NCBI GenBank assembly: GCA_011620245.1
Contig: WOZN01000094.1
Span: 1-6,653, forward strand
DNA: 6,653 bases
Source: Acidovorax sp.
GTDB taxonomy: Bacteria > Pseudomonadota > Gammaproteobacteria > Burkholderiales > Burkholderiaceae_C
Reading direction: 5' to 3'
The position numbers and the translations under genes are program-made. How positions within the stretch are numbered: position 1 is the stretch's first letter; each line of letters starts with the position of its first letter. Under the pieces are notes generated by a model that saw nothing but the letters and a program-made list of their open reading frames with translations, had not been told where the DNA came from and made no database searches. Positions 1-5,485 of this stretch are shown in pieces.

Positions 1-590
1 ATTTCTGCCTGGTTGACCAAGCCCAGTTTCTGCTTGATGTTGTAGAGGTGCGTGCCCACGGTGGAGCCTGAGAGCTTGAGCGTCTCCGAAATTTGCGCCA
101 CCGACTGGCCGCGCGCGAGCTGGACAAACACCTCGAACTCGCGCCCCGAGAGGTTTCCCACCGGTCCCTTGTCACCGTTGAGGTCCTGCACGGCCATGCG
201 CTGGGCAATCTGGGCGTCCAGATAGCGCTGCCCTTTGGCGATGGCCCGGATAGCGTCGATCAGGACTTCCGGCGCACTGCGCTTGGAGAGATAACCCAGG
301 GCACCCGCCTGCAGCGCGCGCTTGGGATGGCTCGTGTCCTCGTGGGCCGACAGGGCCAGGATGCGCGCACGGGCGTCTTTGGCCAGCAGGCGCTTGATGG
401 CTTCGATGCCCCCGATACCGGCCATGGCGATGTCCATCACCACCACATCGGGAGCCGCGCCCTCATAGGTCTGGCAGGCCGCTTCGCCGCTGTCGGCTTC
501 GGCCACCACCTCGATATCGTCGCACGCCTGCAGCAGGAGCTTGAAGCCCATGCGTACCACCGCGTGGTCATCGACCAGCATCACCTTCAA
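1..590 (-). CDS. NarL/FixJ-family response regulator, MoxX-like (C-terminus cut by window start)
   Basis: This is a DNA-binding two-component response regulator. The N-terminal receiver domain spans about residues 1-120. It shows the acidic pair Asp7-Asp8, the phospho-acceptor Asp53 in a VVVMDI context, Ser81 at the switch position and Lys103 in YLSK. A short linker leads to a LuxR-type helix-turn-helix at about 146-196, with an LSGREFEVF start and a QISETLKLSGSTVGTHL recognition region. It is open at the window edge after 196 codons, and the family is usually about 210 residues, so only a short tail is missing. The start is TTG at 590, chosen because AGGAGG lies 6 nt upstream and the receiver domain begins immediately. 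It overlaps the kinase gene by 23 nt, so the two are almost certainly coupled and cognate. Its proximity to pqq genes and the MoxY-like partner suggest control of PQQ-dependent dehydrogenase or PQQ synthesis genes. The target promoters are inference. Confidence 0.93.
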   Translation of the reverse strand, partial: MKVMLVDDHAVVRMGFKLLLQACDDIEVVAEADSGEAACQTYEGAAPDVVVMDIAMAGIGGIEAIKRLLAKDARARILALSAHEDTSHPKRALQAGALGYLSKRSAPEVLIDAIRAIAKGQRYLDAQIAQRMAVQDLNGDKGPVGNLSGREFEVFVQLARGQSVAQISETLKLSGSTVGTHLYNIKQKLGLVNQAE

Positions 591-1950
591 TCTGCGCCTC
601 CTTTTGTTGCCGTGTTATCGGCAGGCTGACCCTGACCCGCACACCCACTGGCTCGATCTGGTCGAGATCAAAACTGCCCCCCAGGGCCTGGGCACGCTCG
701 CGCATGCCCAGCACCCCAAAGCGGCCCGATGCGGGAAATTGTTCCAGCTGGCCTGTTCCATTATCAACAACATCGAGTTGCAGACACTCTGCCGACACCT
801 GCACATGCACGTCAATCCGGCTGGCCCGCGCATGGCGCAGGGCATTGTTGACCGCTTCCTGAACAATCCGGTAGACCGCCGTGGACAACGCATCGTCCAG
901 GCCTTCGAGCAGTCCGGTGATGCTGTGGTGCAGGGCGACCTCGGGGTGGCGTACCCGCCAGTCATCGAGCAAGTCCTGCAGCGCATCGCGCAGGCCGAAG
1001 CGGTCCAGTGCCAGGGGCCGCAGCCTGGAAATCAGGCGGTGCACCCCATCGTAGATCTGGTCTGCGCAATCCATCACAAGCCGTGCCGACTGCTCGATCG
1101 ACGCATCCTTGCCGGCGGCCCTGCGCGCAATGGCCAGCCCGACGCTCTTGATGGCCGTAACCTGCTGCCCCAGTTCGTCGTGCAATTCGCGGGCGATCAC
1201 GCCGCGCTCCTGCTCGATGCGCGCCTGGATGATCTGGGTCAGCTCGCGATTCTCAGCCAGCGCCTGTGTTGCTTCCTGCGCCTGCCGCCTGGCCAGGGCA
1301 CTGTCCTGCACCGACTGGGCCATGCCGTTGAAGGCCTGGCTGATCAGCCGCCCTTCGCGGCCGGAGAAGGCCGGCATGCGGGTGCCGTAATCTCCCTGCG
1401 CCATGCTGCGCAAACCCTGCACCACCCGATGCAGGGGCCGCATTGCCCGTCCCACCAGGGCGTAGACCAGCGCGTTGCCCAGCACAAAACCCGCCAGCAC
1501 CATCCACAGCATGGGTCGCAGACCATCCCAGCCATCCAGGGTGGCGCGTGAGGGGTCGGCCTGCAACACGATGCGCCCGGTGGGCAGGTTGATTTCCTTG
1601 GGCGCCAGCGGCGGCGAAACGATGCCGGAATACCACTCGGGTGCTTCCCGCCCCGACTTGTAGGTAGGCGACGGCGAGCGGTAGATCAGCTGGCCTTGAT
1701 TGTCATAAAGCTCGATCTCATTGGCCCGGATTCGGCCCACCCGGCTCAGGAATTCGCGCATGCCTTCCAGGCCGCTGGATTCATACACAAAGGCCACCCG
1801 GGAGAGCAACTGCAGCGCCACCACATTGGCGCCCAAAATTTCTTCGCGAACGCTGCGCCGCGTGTTGTCAATCTGCAGGCCGATGAGCAGCGAGGCAAAA
1901 ATCCCCAACAGCGTGGTGATGATCAGGTTGACCTGAAGGCGCAGGCTCAT
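568..1950 (-). CDS. Membrane sensor histidine kinase, LapD/MoxY-type periplasmic domain, HisKA_3 family
   Basis: This is a 460-residue inner-membrane sensor kinase of the NarX/DegS-like HisKA_3 class. In order it has membrane segment 1 (about 8-26), a periplasmic sensor domain (about 27-145), membrane segment 2 (about 146-167), a HAMP linker (about 168-220) and a coiled-coil entry. The dimerisation/phosphotransfer helix has the phospho-acceptor His257 in ARELHDELGQ. The ATP-binding domain has an N box at QEAVNNALRHA (about 364-374), a G1 box DNGTG (396-400) and a G2 region GRFGVLGMRERA (about 409-420). The sensor region, with its IELYDNQGQLIYRSP and EAPEWYSGIV stretches, resembles the LapD/MoxY N-terminal family. 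I recognise this by pattern and have not searched it. The ATG start has GGAGG 4 nt upstream and overlaps the peptidase stop codon by 4 nt. The gene overlaps its regulator by 23 nt. MoxY homologues act with MoxX on methanol dehydrogenase genes; the ligand sensed here is unknown. Confidence 0.94.
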   Translation of the reverse strand: MSLRLQVNLIITTLLGIFASLLIGLQIDNTRRSVREEILGANVVALQLLSRVAFVYESSGLEGMREFLSRVGRIRANEIELYDNQGQLIYRSPSPTYKSGREAPEWYSGIVSPPLAPKEINLPTGRIVLQADPSRATLDGWDGLRPMLWMVLAGFVLGNALVYALVGRAMRPLHRVVQGLRSMAQGDYGTRMPAFSGREGRLISQAFNGMAQSVQDSALARRQAQEATQALAENRELTQIIQARIEQERGVIARELHDELGQQVTAIKSVGLAIARRAAGKDASIEQSARLVMDCADQIYDGVHRLISRLRPLALDRFGLRDALQDLLDDWRVRHPEVALHHSITGLLEGLDDALSTAVYRIVQEAVNNALRHARASRIDVHVQVSAECLQLDVVDNGTGQLEQFPASGRFGVLGMRERAQALGGSFDLDQIEPVGVRVRVSLPITRQQKEAQIEGDAGR

Positions 1951-2966
1951 GCAGCCTCCGCGTCAGGGAAACGATGGCCCCAGCCCGTGAAGTCACCGTG
2001 CATGGCATGGTGCGCGACCGCCTGCGCCAGCGCCCTTGCCATGGCGGGCTCAAAGGGGCTGTGGCCGCAACCGTCCACCCACTGCAAACGGCTGCCCGGC
2101 AGGCTGCGGTGCAGCTCCCAGGCTGCTTGCGGACGGCAAATCCAGTCCAGCCGGCCGTGCAAAATGGCCGTTGGCACCGATGCGAGGGACCGGGCCCGCG
2201 CCAGCAGGCCGGCATCGCCCCAGAAACAGCCATTCATCAGGTAGTGGCTTTGCACCCGGTACTTGTCCACCAGCGCCACGGCATTGGCTTCGGATACATC
2301 GGAACGCTGCGTCACGCTTCGATGTTGGGACATGGCCGCCTCCCAGGCCTCCCAGGCGCAGGCGCGCGCCAGCGCCTGCTGCGGTTGCCCGCCCAGCAGG
2401 CCGGCGCTGAGCCAGCGCAGCAGGTCCCCGCGCGCGGCCGCCGGCGCCTGTTGCGCCAGCGCCTCCCAGGCATCGGGCAGAAGCTGGCGGGCTTGCTGAA
2501 AAAACCAGTCCAGATCCGAGACCCGCCCGAGAAACACAGCGCGCAAGACGAGCCCGAGACAGCCTGCGGGATGGGCGGCTGCATAGGCCAGTGCCAGTCC
2601 CGCACCCCACGAGCCTCCCACGACCAGCCAGCGCTCGATTCCCAAATGCAGGCGCAAATGCTCGATGTCAGCCACCAGCTTGTCGCTGGTATTTCCATGC
2701 AAAGCCCCTGCGGGAACGCTTCGGCCACAGCCCCGCTGGTCAAACAGGATCACCCGGCAACGCTGCGGATCAAACAACTGGCGGTGCCGCGGCGAGCAGC
2801 CACTGCCTGGACCGCCATGCAAAAAGACCACGGGAAAACCCTCAGGTCGCCCGCATTGCTCATAGTAAATGCAATGACCATCACCCACATCGAGCCAGTC
2901 GGCGTCATAGGGCTCCAGCGGTGCATAGAGCGCATTGGGCAGGGGACTCTCCTTCATGGTCTTCAT
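1947..2966 (-). CDS. pip: Prolyl iminopeptidase-like alpha/beta hydrolase (peptidase family S33)
   Basis: The family releases N-terminal proline from peptides in the cytoplasm. The 339-residue product has the full set of S33 prolyl iminopeptidase marks: oxyanion-region HGGPG (50-54), DQRGCGRS (76-83), nucleophile elbow GGSWG with Ser119, Asp274 in GRLD, and His302 in GCGHS. The N-terminal LEPYDADWLDVGDGHCIYYEQCG is also typical. The more usual forms of the last two motifs are GRYD and GAGHS, so it is somewhat divergent. Usual length is 310-330 residues. The start is uncertain: ATG at 2966 or ATG at 2957 are the candidates, and neither has a good Shine-Dalgarno sequence. An open frame continues upstream to 3320, but it crosses a palindromic repeat and encodes nothing family-like, so I exclude it. 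The stop overlaps the kinase start (ATGA), making it the first gene of a peptidase-kinase-regulator unit, divergent from pqqABCDE. A role in PQQ precursor processing is speculation. Confidence 0.92.
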   Translation of the reverse strand: MKTMKESPLPNALYAPLEPYDADWLDVGDGHCIYYEQCGRPEGFPVVFLHGGPGSGCSPRHRQLFDPQRCRVILFDQRGCGRSVPAGALHGNTSDKLVADIEHLRLHLGIERWLVVGGSWGAGLALAYAAAHPAGCLGLVLRAVFLGRVSDLDWFFQQARQLLPDAWEALAQQAPAAARGDLLRWLSAGLLGGQPQQALARACAWEAWEAAMSQHRSVTQRSDVSEANAVALVDKYRVQSHYLMNGCFWGDAGLLARARSLASVPTAILHGRLDWICRPQAAWELHRSLPGSRLQWVDGCGHSPFEPAMARALAQAVAHHAMHGDFTGWGHRFPDAEAA

Positions 2967-2969
2967 GCT

Positions 2970-2998
2970 AGTGTAGTGTTCGGTGCTTGGCGGCACAA
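2970..2998 (-). promoter_or_regulatory. Candidate outward promoter at the end of the palindromic element, reading into the peptidase gene
   Basis: On the minus strand TTGTGC (2993-2998) lies 17 bp upstream of TACACT (2970-2975), a weak sigma-70-like pair (3 of 6 and 4 of 6 consensus matches) at ideal spacing. Transcription would begin at or just inside the first candidate ATG (2966), leaving an almost leaderless message. This would agree with the absence of a ribosome-binding site there. The consensus is poor, so this is only a candidate. Confidence 0.25.
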
Positions 2999-3131
2999 AT
3001 AAAAGCGATGCGTTTGGGCGCAGGGCAAGGCGCAAACCGCAGCGATAGCCGTAGCTATCGCGAGGATTTGCAACGCCGCCATGCGCCCAAAGGCGCGGTT
3101 TTATGTGCTGCATAGCGTCGAACACTACACT
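2970..3131. repeat. 162-bp imperfect palindromic element with 13-bp terminal inverted repeats (MITE/REP-like)
   Basis: The ends are perfect inverted repeats of 13 bp: AGTGTAGTGTTCG at 2970-2982 and its complement at 3119-3131. Symmetry continues inward. A GCACA..TAAAA block is matched on both arms, TTTGGGCGCA (3013-3022) pairs with TGCGCCCAAA (3082-3091), and the centre is an 8-bp hairpin GCGATAGC-CGTA-GCTATCGC (3042-3061). The whole element could fold into one long interrupted hairpin. No coding sequence of its own is apparent. I see no clear target-site duplication in the immediate flanks. From memory, the central GATAGC/GCTATC motif with the neighbouring TTTGCGCC-type sequence recurs in Comamonadaceae genomes, which suggests a dispersed repeat, but copy number cannot be tested here. 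Its left end lies 3 nt from the first candidate start codon of the peptidase gene. Confidence 0.75.
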
Positions 3132-3192
3132 CGCGCCATTCCGGCCTGAAGTCGGCGGCGGGCACACCTCAAGCCGCACGGCAGGCTCCAAA

Positions 3193-3208
3193 TTCATGAA
3201 AATCATGA
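3193..3208. promoter_or_regulatory. Paired TCATGA palindromes upstream of pqqA (possible operator)
   Basis: TCATGA occurs at 3194-3199 and again at 3203-3208, 9 bp apart. The first copy extends to the 8-bp palindrome TTCATGAA. The pair sits in an AT-rich patch about 40 bp upstream of the weak promoter candidate for pqqA, where an activator such as the neighbouring response regulator could bind. No known binding consensus is claimed. Confidence 0.15.
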
Positions 3209-3233
3209 GTTCCCAATCCATATTTTTCTGATG

Positions 3234-3260
3234 TTGGAAACGCCCCGAACAGCGGACAAT
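3234..3260 (+). promoter_or_regulatory. Weak candidate sigma-70 promoter for the pqq operon
   Basis: The only -35/-10-like pair I find in the 200 bp before pqqA is TTGGAA (3234-3239) and GACAAT (3255-3260) with a short 15-bp spacer. This would give a leader of roughly 65-70 nt before pqqA. The poor spacing suggests either activator dependence or that the true promoter lies elsewhere in 3132-3320. Confidence 0.25.
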
Positions 3261-3334
3261 GAAAGACGTGCCAGCAGATACGCTGCGGGTACTTCGAGCC
3301 GCGCCTTGCGGGATAAACACTCAGGAGAGACTGT

Positions 3335-3409
3335 ATGAAATGGGAAAAACCGACTGCCAGCGACATGCGCTTTGGCTTTGAAATCACGATGTACATCGCC
3401 AATCGCTGA
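3335..3409 (+). CDS. pqqA: PqqA, 24-residue PQQ precursor peptide
   Basis: This is the ribosomally made peptide substrate from which PQQ is built. It is 24 residues, starting MKWEKP and ending MYIANR, with the invariant E-x-x-x-Y pair at Glu16 and Tyr20. PqqE links the Glu gamma-carbon to the Tyr ring and the remaining residues are removed. Its length matches the 23-29 residue family range. The ATG at 3335 has a strong AGGAG (3323-3327) with a 7-nt spacer, the best ribosome-binding site in the operon, consistent with high translation. It is the first gene of pqqABCDE and is followed by a stem-loop that probably reduces readthrough into the enzyme genes. Although very short, the motif, context and ribosome-binding site make the call secure. 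Confidence 0.98.
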   Translation: MKWEKPTASDMRFGFEITMYIANR

Positions 3410-3416
3410 TCCCGGC

Positions 3417-3469
3417 CAGCCCGCCGGGGCAACCCGGTGGGCTGCAGTGTCTTGCGGTTCCTTTTTTTT
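3417..3469 (+). terminator. Attenuator-like stem-loop between pqqA and pqqB
   Basis: CAGCCCGCCGGG (3417-3428) pairs with CCCGGTGGGCTG (3433-3444) across a GCAA tetraloop of the GNRA type. This gives a continuous 12-bp stem with a single G-U pair. It starts only 8 nt after the pqqA stop codon. A run of eight T lies at 3462-3469, but 17 nt beyond the stem rather than directly after it. This is therefore not a textbook intrinsic terminator. It is more likely a partial terminator or a 3' stabiliser of a short pqqA transcript, keeping pqqA message above pqqBCDE. Transcript excess of pqqA is reported for other pqq operons. Confidence 0.65.
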
Positions 3470-3552
3470 CTGTATCCACCACCAGCGACCAGACTTTGCG
3501 CTGCACCAGTCCGGCGTACTGTTTTAGGCTTTAGCTTTAGGAAATCTCCAGT

Positions 3553-4470
3553 TTGAAAATACATGTTCTGGGTTCGGGGGCAGGTGGTGGCTTCCCCCAG
3601 TGGAATTGCAACTGCCCCAATTGCGATGGGTACCGCAAGGGCAGCAAGCGCGTGACGGCACGCACGCAATCTTCCATCACCGTCAGCGCCGATCAGGACA
3701 ACTGGGTGCTTTTCAACGCCTCCCCCGATGTCCTGCAGCAGTTGCGTGAATTCCCGGCCCTGCAACCGGCTCGTGCCTTGCGTGATACGGCCATCCGCGC
3801 CATCTTCCTGATCGACGCCCAGATCGACCACACCACCGGCCTGTATATGCTGCGCGAGCACCGCCAGCCGCATGAGCTGTGGTGCCACGCCCTGGTACGG
3901 GAAGACCTGATGAGCGGCAACCCGCTGCTCAAGGTGCTGGCGCATTACTGCGGCGTCAACTGGCACGATGTGCCGCTGGCCGATCCCGGTTTCGCCATGG
4001 AGGGCGTTCCCGGCCTGCACTTCACCGCCTTGCCCCTGATCAGCAACGCGCCGCCTTATTCACCGCGCCGCGACCACCCGCAGCCCGGCGACAACGTCGG
4101 CGTGACCATCACCGACACAGCTTCGGGCAAGCGCCTGTTCTACGCCCCCGGTCTGGGCCAGATGGAGCCACCTGTCTGGGCCGCGATGCAGGCCGCCGAC
4201 TGCGTACTGGTGGACGGCACGCTGTGGACCGACGATGAGATGATCACGCTGGGCGCCTCGAAAAAAACCTCCCGCGCCATGGGCCACCTGCCACAAAGCG
4301 GGCCCGGCGGCATGCTGGAGTGGCTGAACCAGTTGCCCGCCAGCACCCGCAAGGTCCTGATTCACATCAACAACACCAACCCCATCCTCGATGAAGACAG
4401 CCGCGAGCGGCAAGAGCTGACGCGCCGCGGCGTCGAGGTGTCATACGACGGCATGGAGATCGACCTGTGA
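3553..4470 (+). CDS. pqqB: PqqB, metallo-beta-lactamase-fold hydroxylase of PQQ synthesis
   Basis: PqqB is a cytosolic iron-dependent oxygenase-like protein that hydroxylates the tyrosine ring of the excised Glu-Tyr intermediate. Earlier it was proposed as a PQQ exporter. The 305 residues match the family length. Visible marks are the N-terminal [19 protein letters not shown]; a structural zinc cluster Cys19/Cys21/Cys24 in CNCPNC; DAQIDH at 88-93, the PqqB variant of the metallo-beta-lactamase HxHxDH motif; YAPGLG (197-202); DGTLW (221-225); MGHLP (243-247); and HINNTNP (271-277) near the C-terminus. The start is TTG at 3553, because it gives exactly the family N-terminus and has AGGA at 3539-3542; the 10-nt spacer is rather long. 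It ends in a 4-nt overlap with pqqC. The weak start and upstream hairpin both predict lower expression than pqqA. Confidence 0.97.
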   Translation: MKIHVLGSGAGGGFPQWNCNCPNCDGYRKGSKRVTARTQSSITVSADQDNWVLFNASPDVLQQLREFPALQPARALRDTAIRAIFLIDAQIDHTTGLYMLREHRQPHELWCHALVREDLMSGNPLLKVLAHYCGVNWHDVPLADPGFAMEGVPGLHFTALPLISNAPPYSPRRDHPQPGDNVGVTITDTASGKRLFYAPGLGQMEPPVWAAMQAADCVLVDGTLWTDDEMITLGASKKTSRAMGHLPQSGPGGMLEWLNQLPASTRKVLIHINNTNPILDEDSRERQELTRRGVEVSYDGMEIDL

Positions 4471-5204
4471 GCCATTTACCCGCCCCCTGGAGCAAGCAAG
4501 AGTTTGAAGACAAGCTGCGCGGCAAAAGCACCAGCTATCACATCCACCACCCCTTCCACGTCATGATGGCCGAGGGCAGGTTGACGAAAAAGCAATTGCA
4601 GGGCTGGGTCGCCAACCGTTTCTACTATCAGATCTCGATTCCGATCAAGGATGCGGCGATCCTGTCGAACTGCGACGACCGCGAGATTCGGCGCGAATGG
4701 ATCCAACGCATCCTCGACCATGACGGCTACAGCATAGGCGGCATAACCGACCCGGGCGGCATCGAGGCCTGGATCCGCCTGGGGGAGGCCGTCGGCTTGT
4801 CGCGCGACGATGTCACCTCGCTGCGCTACCTGGCGCCGGCGGCACGTTTTGCGGTCGATGCCTATGTCAACTTCGCGCGCCGCCAGCCCTGGCAGGAAGC
4901 CGTCGCCTCCAGCCTGACCGAGCTGTTCGCGCCGCACATTCACCAGCAGCGCATCGACACCTGGCCCACGCAATATCCCTGGGTCGATCTGGCCGGCCTG
5001 CATTACTTCAAACAGCGCCTGACGCAGGCGCGGCGCGACGTGGCGCACGGCCTGCGTTTCACGCTCGACTACTTCAGCCAGACCCGCGCCCTGCAGGAGC
5101 GGGCGCTGGAAATTCTCCAGTTCAAGCTCGACCTGCTGTGGGCGCTGGCCGATGCCATCATGCTCAGCCAGTGCGAGATCGAGATCAAGGGTCCGAAAAC
5201 ATGA
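4467..5204 (+). CDS. pqqC: PqqC, pyrroloquinoline-quinone synthase (cofactor-less oxidase)
   Basis: PqqC performs the last step: ring closure and eight-electron, O2-dependent oxidation of the late intermediate AHQQ to PQQ, without metal or flavin. The all-helical haem-oxygenase-like product is 245 residues (family about 240-255). Residues matching the known active site by pattern are Tyr24-His25, Arg51, Tyr54-Gln55, Lys61, Arg81, His85, Glu152, His159, Arg162, Tyr180, Arg184 and Lys220. Each lies one to six places beyond its Klebsiella PqqC equivalent, as I recall that numbering. Nothing essential looks missing. The start is GTG at 4467, overlapping the pqqB stop by 4 nt, with GGAG at 4455-4458 (8-nt spacer). 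It also overlaps pqqD by 4 nt, so translation is probably coupled through B-C-D. Confidence 0.97.
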   Translation: MSHLPAPWSKQEFEDKLRGKSTSYHIHHPFHVMMAEGRLTKKQLQGWVANRFYYQISIPIKDAAILSNCDDREIRREWIQRILDHDGYSIGGITDPGGIEAWIRLGEAVGLSRDDVTSLRYLAPAARFAVDAYVNFARRQPWQEAVASSLTELFAPHIHQQRIDTWPTQYPWVDLAGLHYFKQRLTQARRDVAHGLRFTLDYFSQTRALQERALEILQFKLDLLWALADAIMLSQCEIEIKGPKT

Positions 5205-5485
5205 ACGCAGCGCAGACAGCCATGGGACTGGAGGCCCGGCCCCATGTGGCCAGCCATTTCCGCCTGCAGTGGGAAGAGGTGCAAAAAGCCTGGGTGCTGC
5301 TCTACCCCGAAGGCATGGTCAAGCTCAACAGCAGCGCCGGCGAGATCATGCAGCGCCTGGATGGCGAGAAAACCGTGCAGACCCTGATCGATGAACTGGA
5401 AAGCAGCTTCGAAACCAGCGGGCTGACGCAGGACGTACTGGATTTTCTGGCGATTGCTCAGCGCCAGGGTTGGGTCAAACCATGA
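5201..5485 (+). CDS. pqqD: PqqD, PqqA-binding peptide chaperone
   Basis: PqqD is a small RiPP recognition element that binds PqqA tightly and delivers it to PqqE. The product is 94 residues, as is typical for stand-alone PqqD. It has the recognisable winged-helix pattern: [37 protein letters not shown] at about 19-55, then [13 protein letters not shown] and the C-terminal helix ending QRQGWVKP. The ATG at 5201 overlaps the pqqC stop (ATGA), and the stop overlaps the pqqE ATG in the same way. An upstream in-frame start at 5138 would only add residues translated from inside pqqC and is rejected. PqqD and PqqE are separate here, not fused as in some methylotrophs. Confidence 0.97.
   Translation: MNAAQTAMGLEARPHVASHFRLQWEEVQKAWVLLYPEGMVKLNSSAGEIMQRLDGEKTVQTLIDELESSFETSGLTQDVLDFLAIAQRQGWVKP

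Noticed and set aside
541..1551. Long plus-strand open frame opposite the histidine kinase.
   Set aside because: It is antisense to a well-supported kinase with clear motifs; its composition is that of a GC-rich shadow frame with no recognisable domain.
1974..3002. Long plus-strand open frame (342 codons) opposite the peptidase gene.
   Set aside because: It mirrors the peptidase coding sequence, has no domain-like pattern and ends inside the palindromic element.
2967..3320. Upstream in-frame extension of the peptidase gene to an ATG at 3320 (457 residues in total).
   Set aside because: The added 118 residues cross the palindromic element, resemble no S33 family N-terminus, and the family motifs start normally just after the 2966/2957 starts.
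3259..3398. Short plus-strand frame with an ATG near 3259 overlapping pqqA out of frame.
   Set aside because: There is no ribosome-binding site and no conserved features. It uses the pqqA leader and is most likely chance.
3417..3469. Canonical rho-independent terminator ending the pqqA transcript completely.
   Set aside because: The T-run is 17 nt from the stem and pqqBCDE need readthrough, so only partial termination or stabilisation is plausible.
3169..4020. Minus-strand open frame covering pqqA and the start of pqqB.
   Set aside because: It runs antisense to two secure genes and through the stem-loop; no family resemblance is seen.
5138..5200. Longer PqqD starting inside pqqC.
   Set aside because: The ATG at 5201 gives the usual PqqD length and a 4-nt overlap identical in style to the other junctions of the operon.
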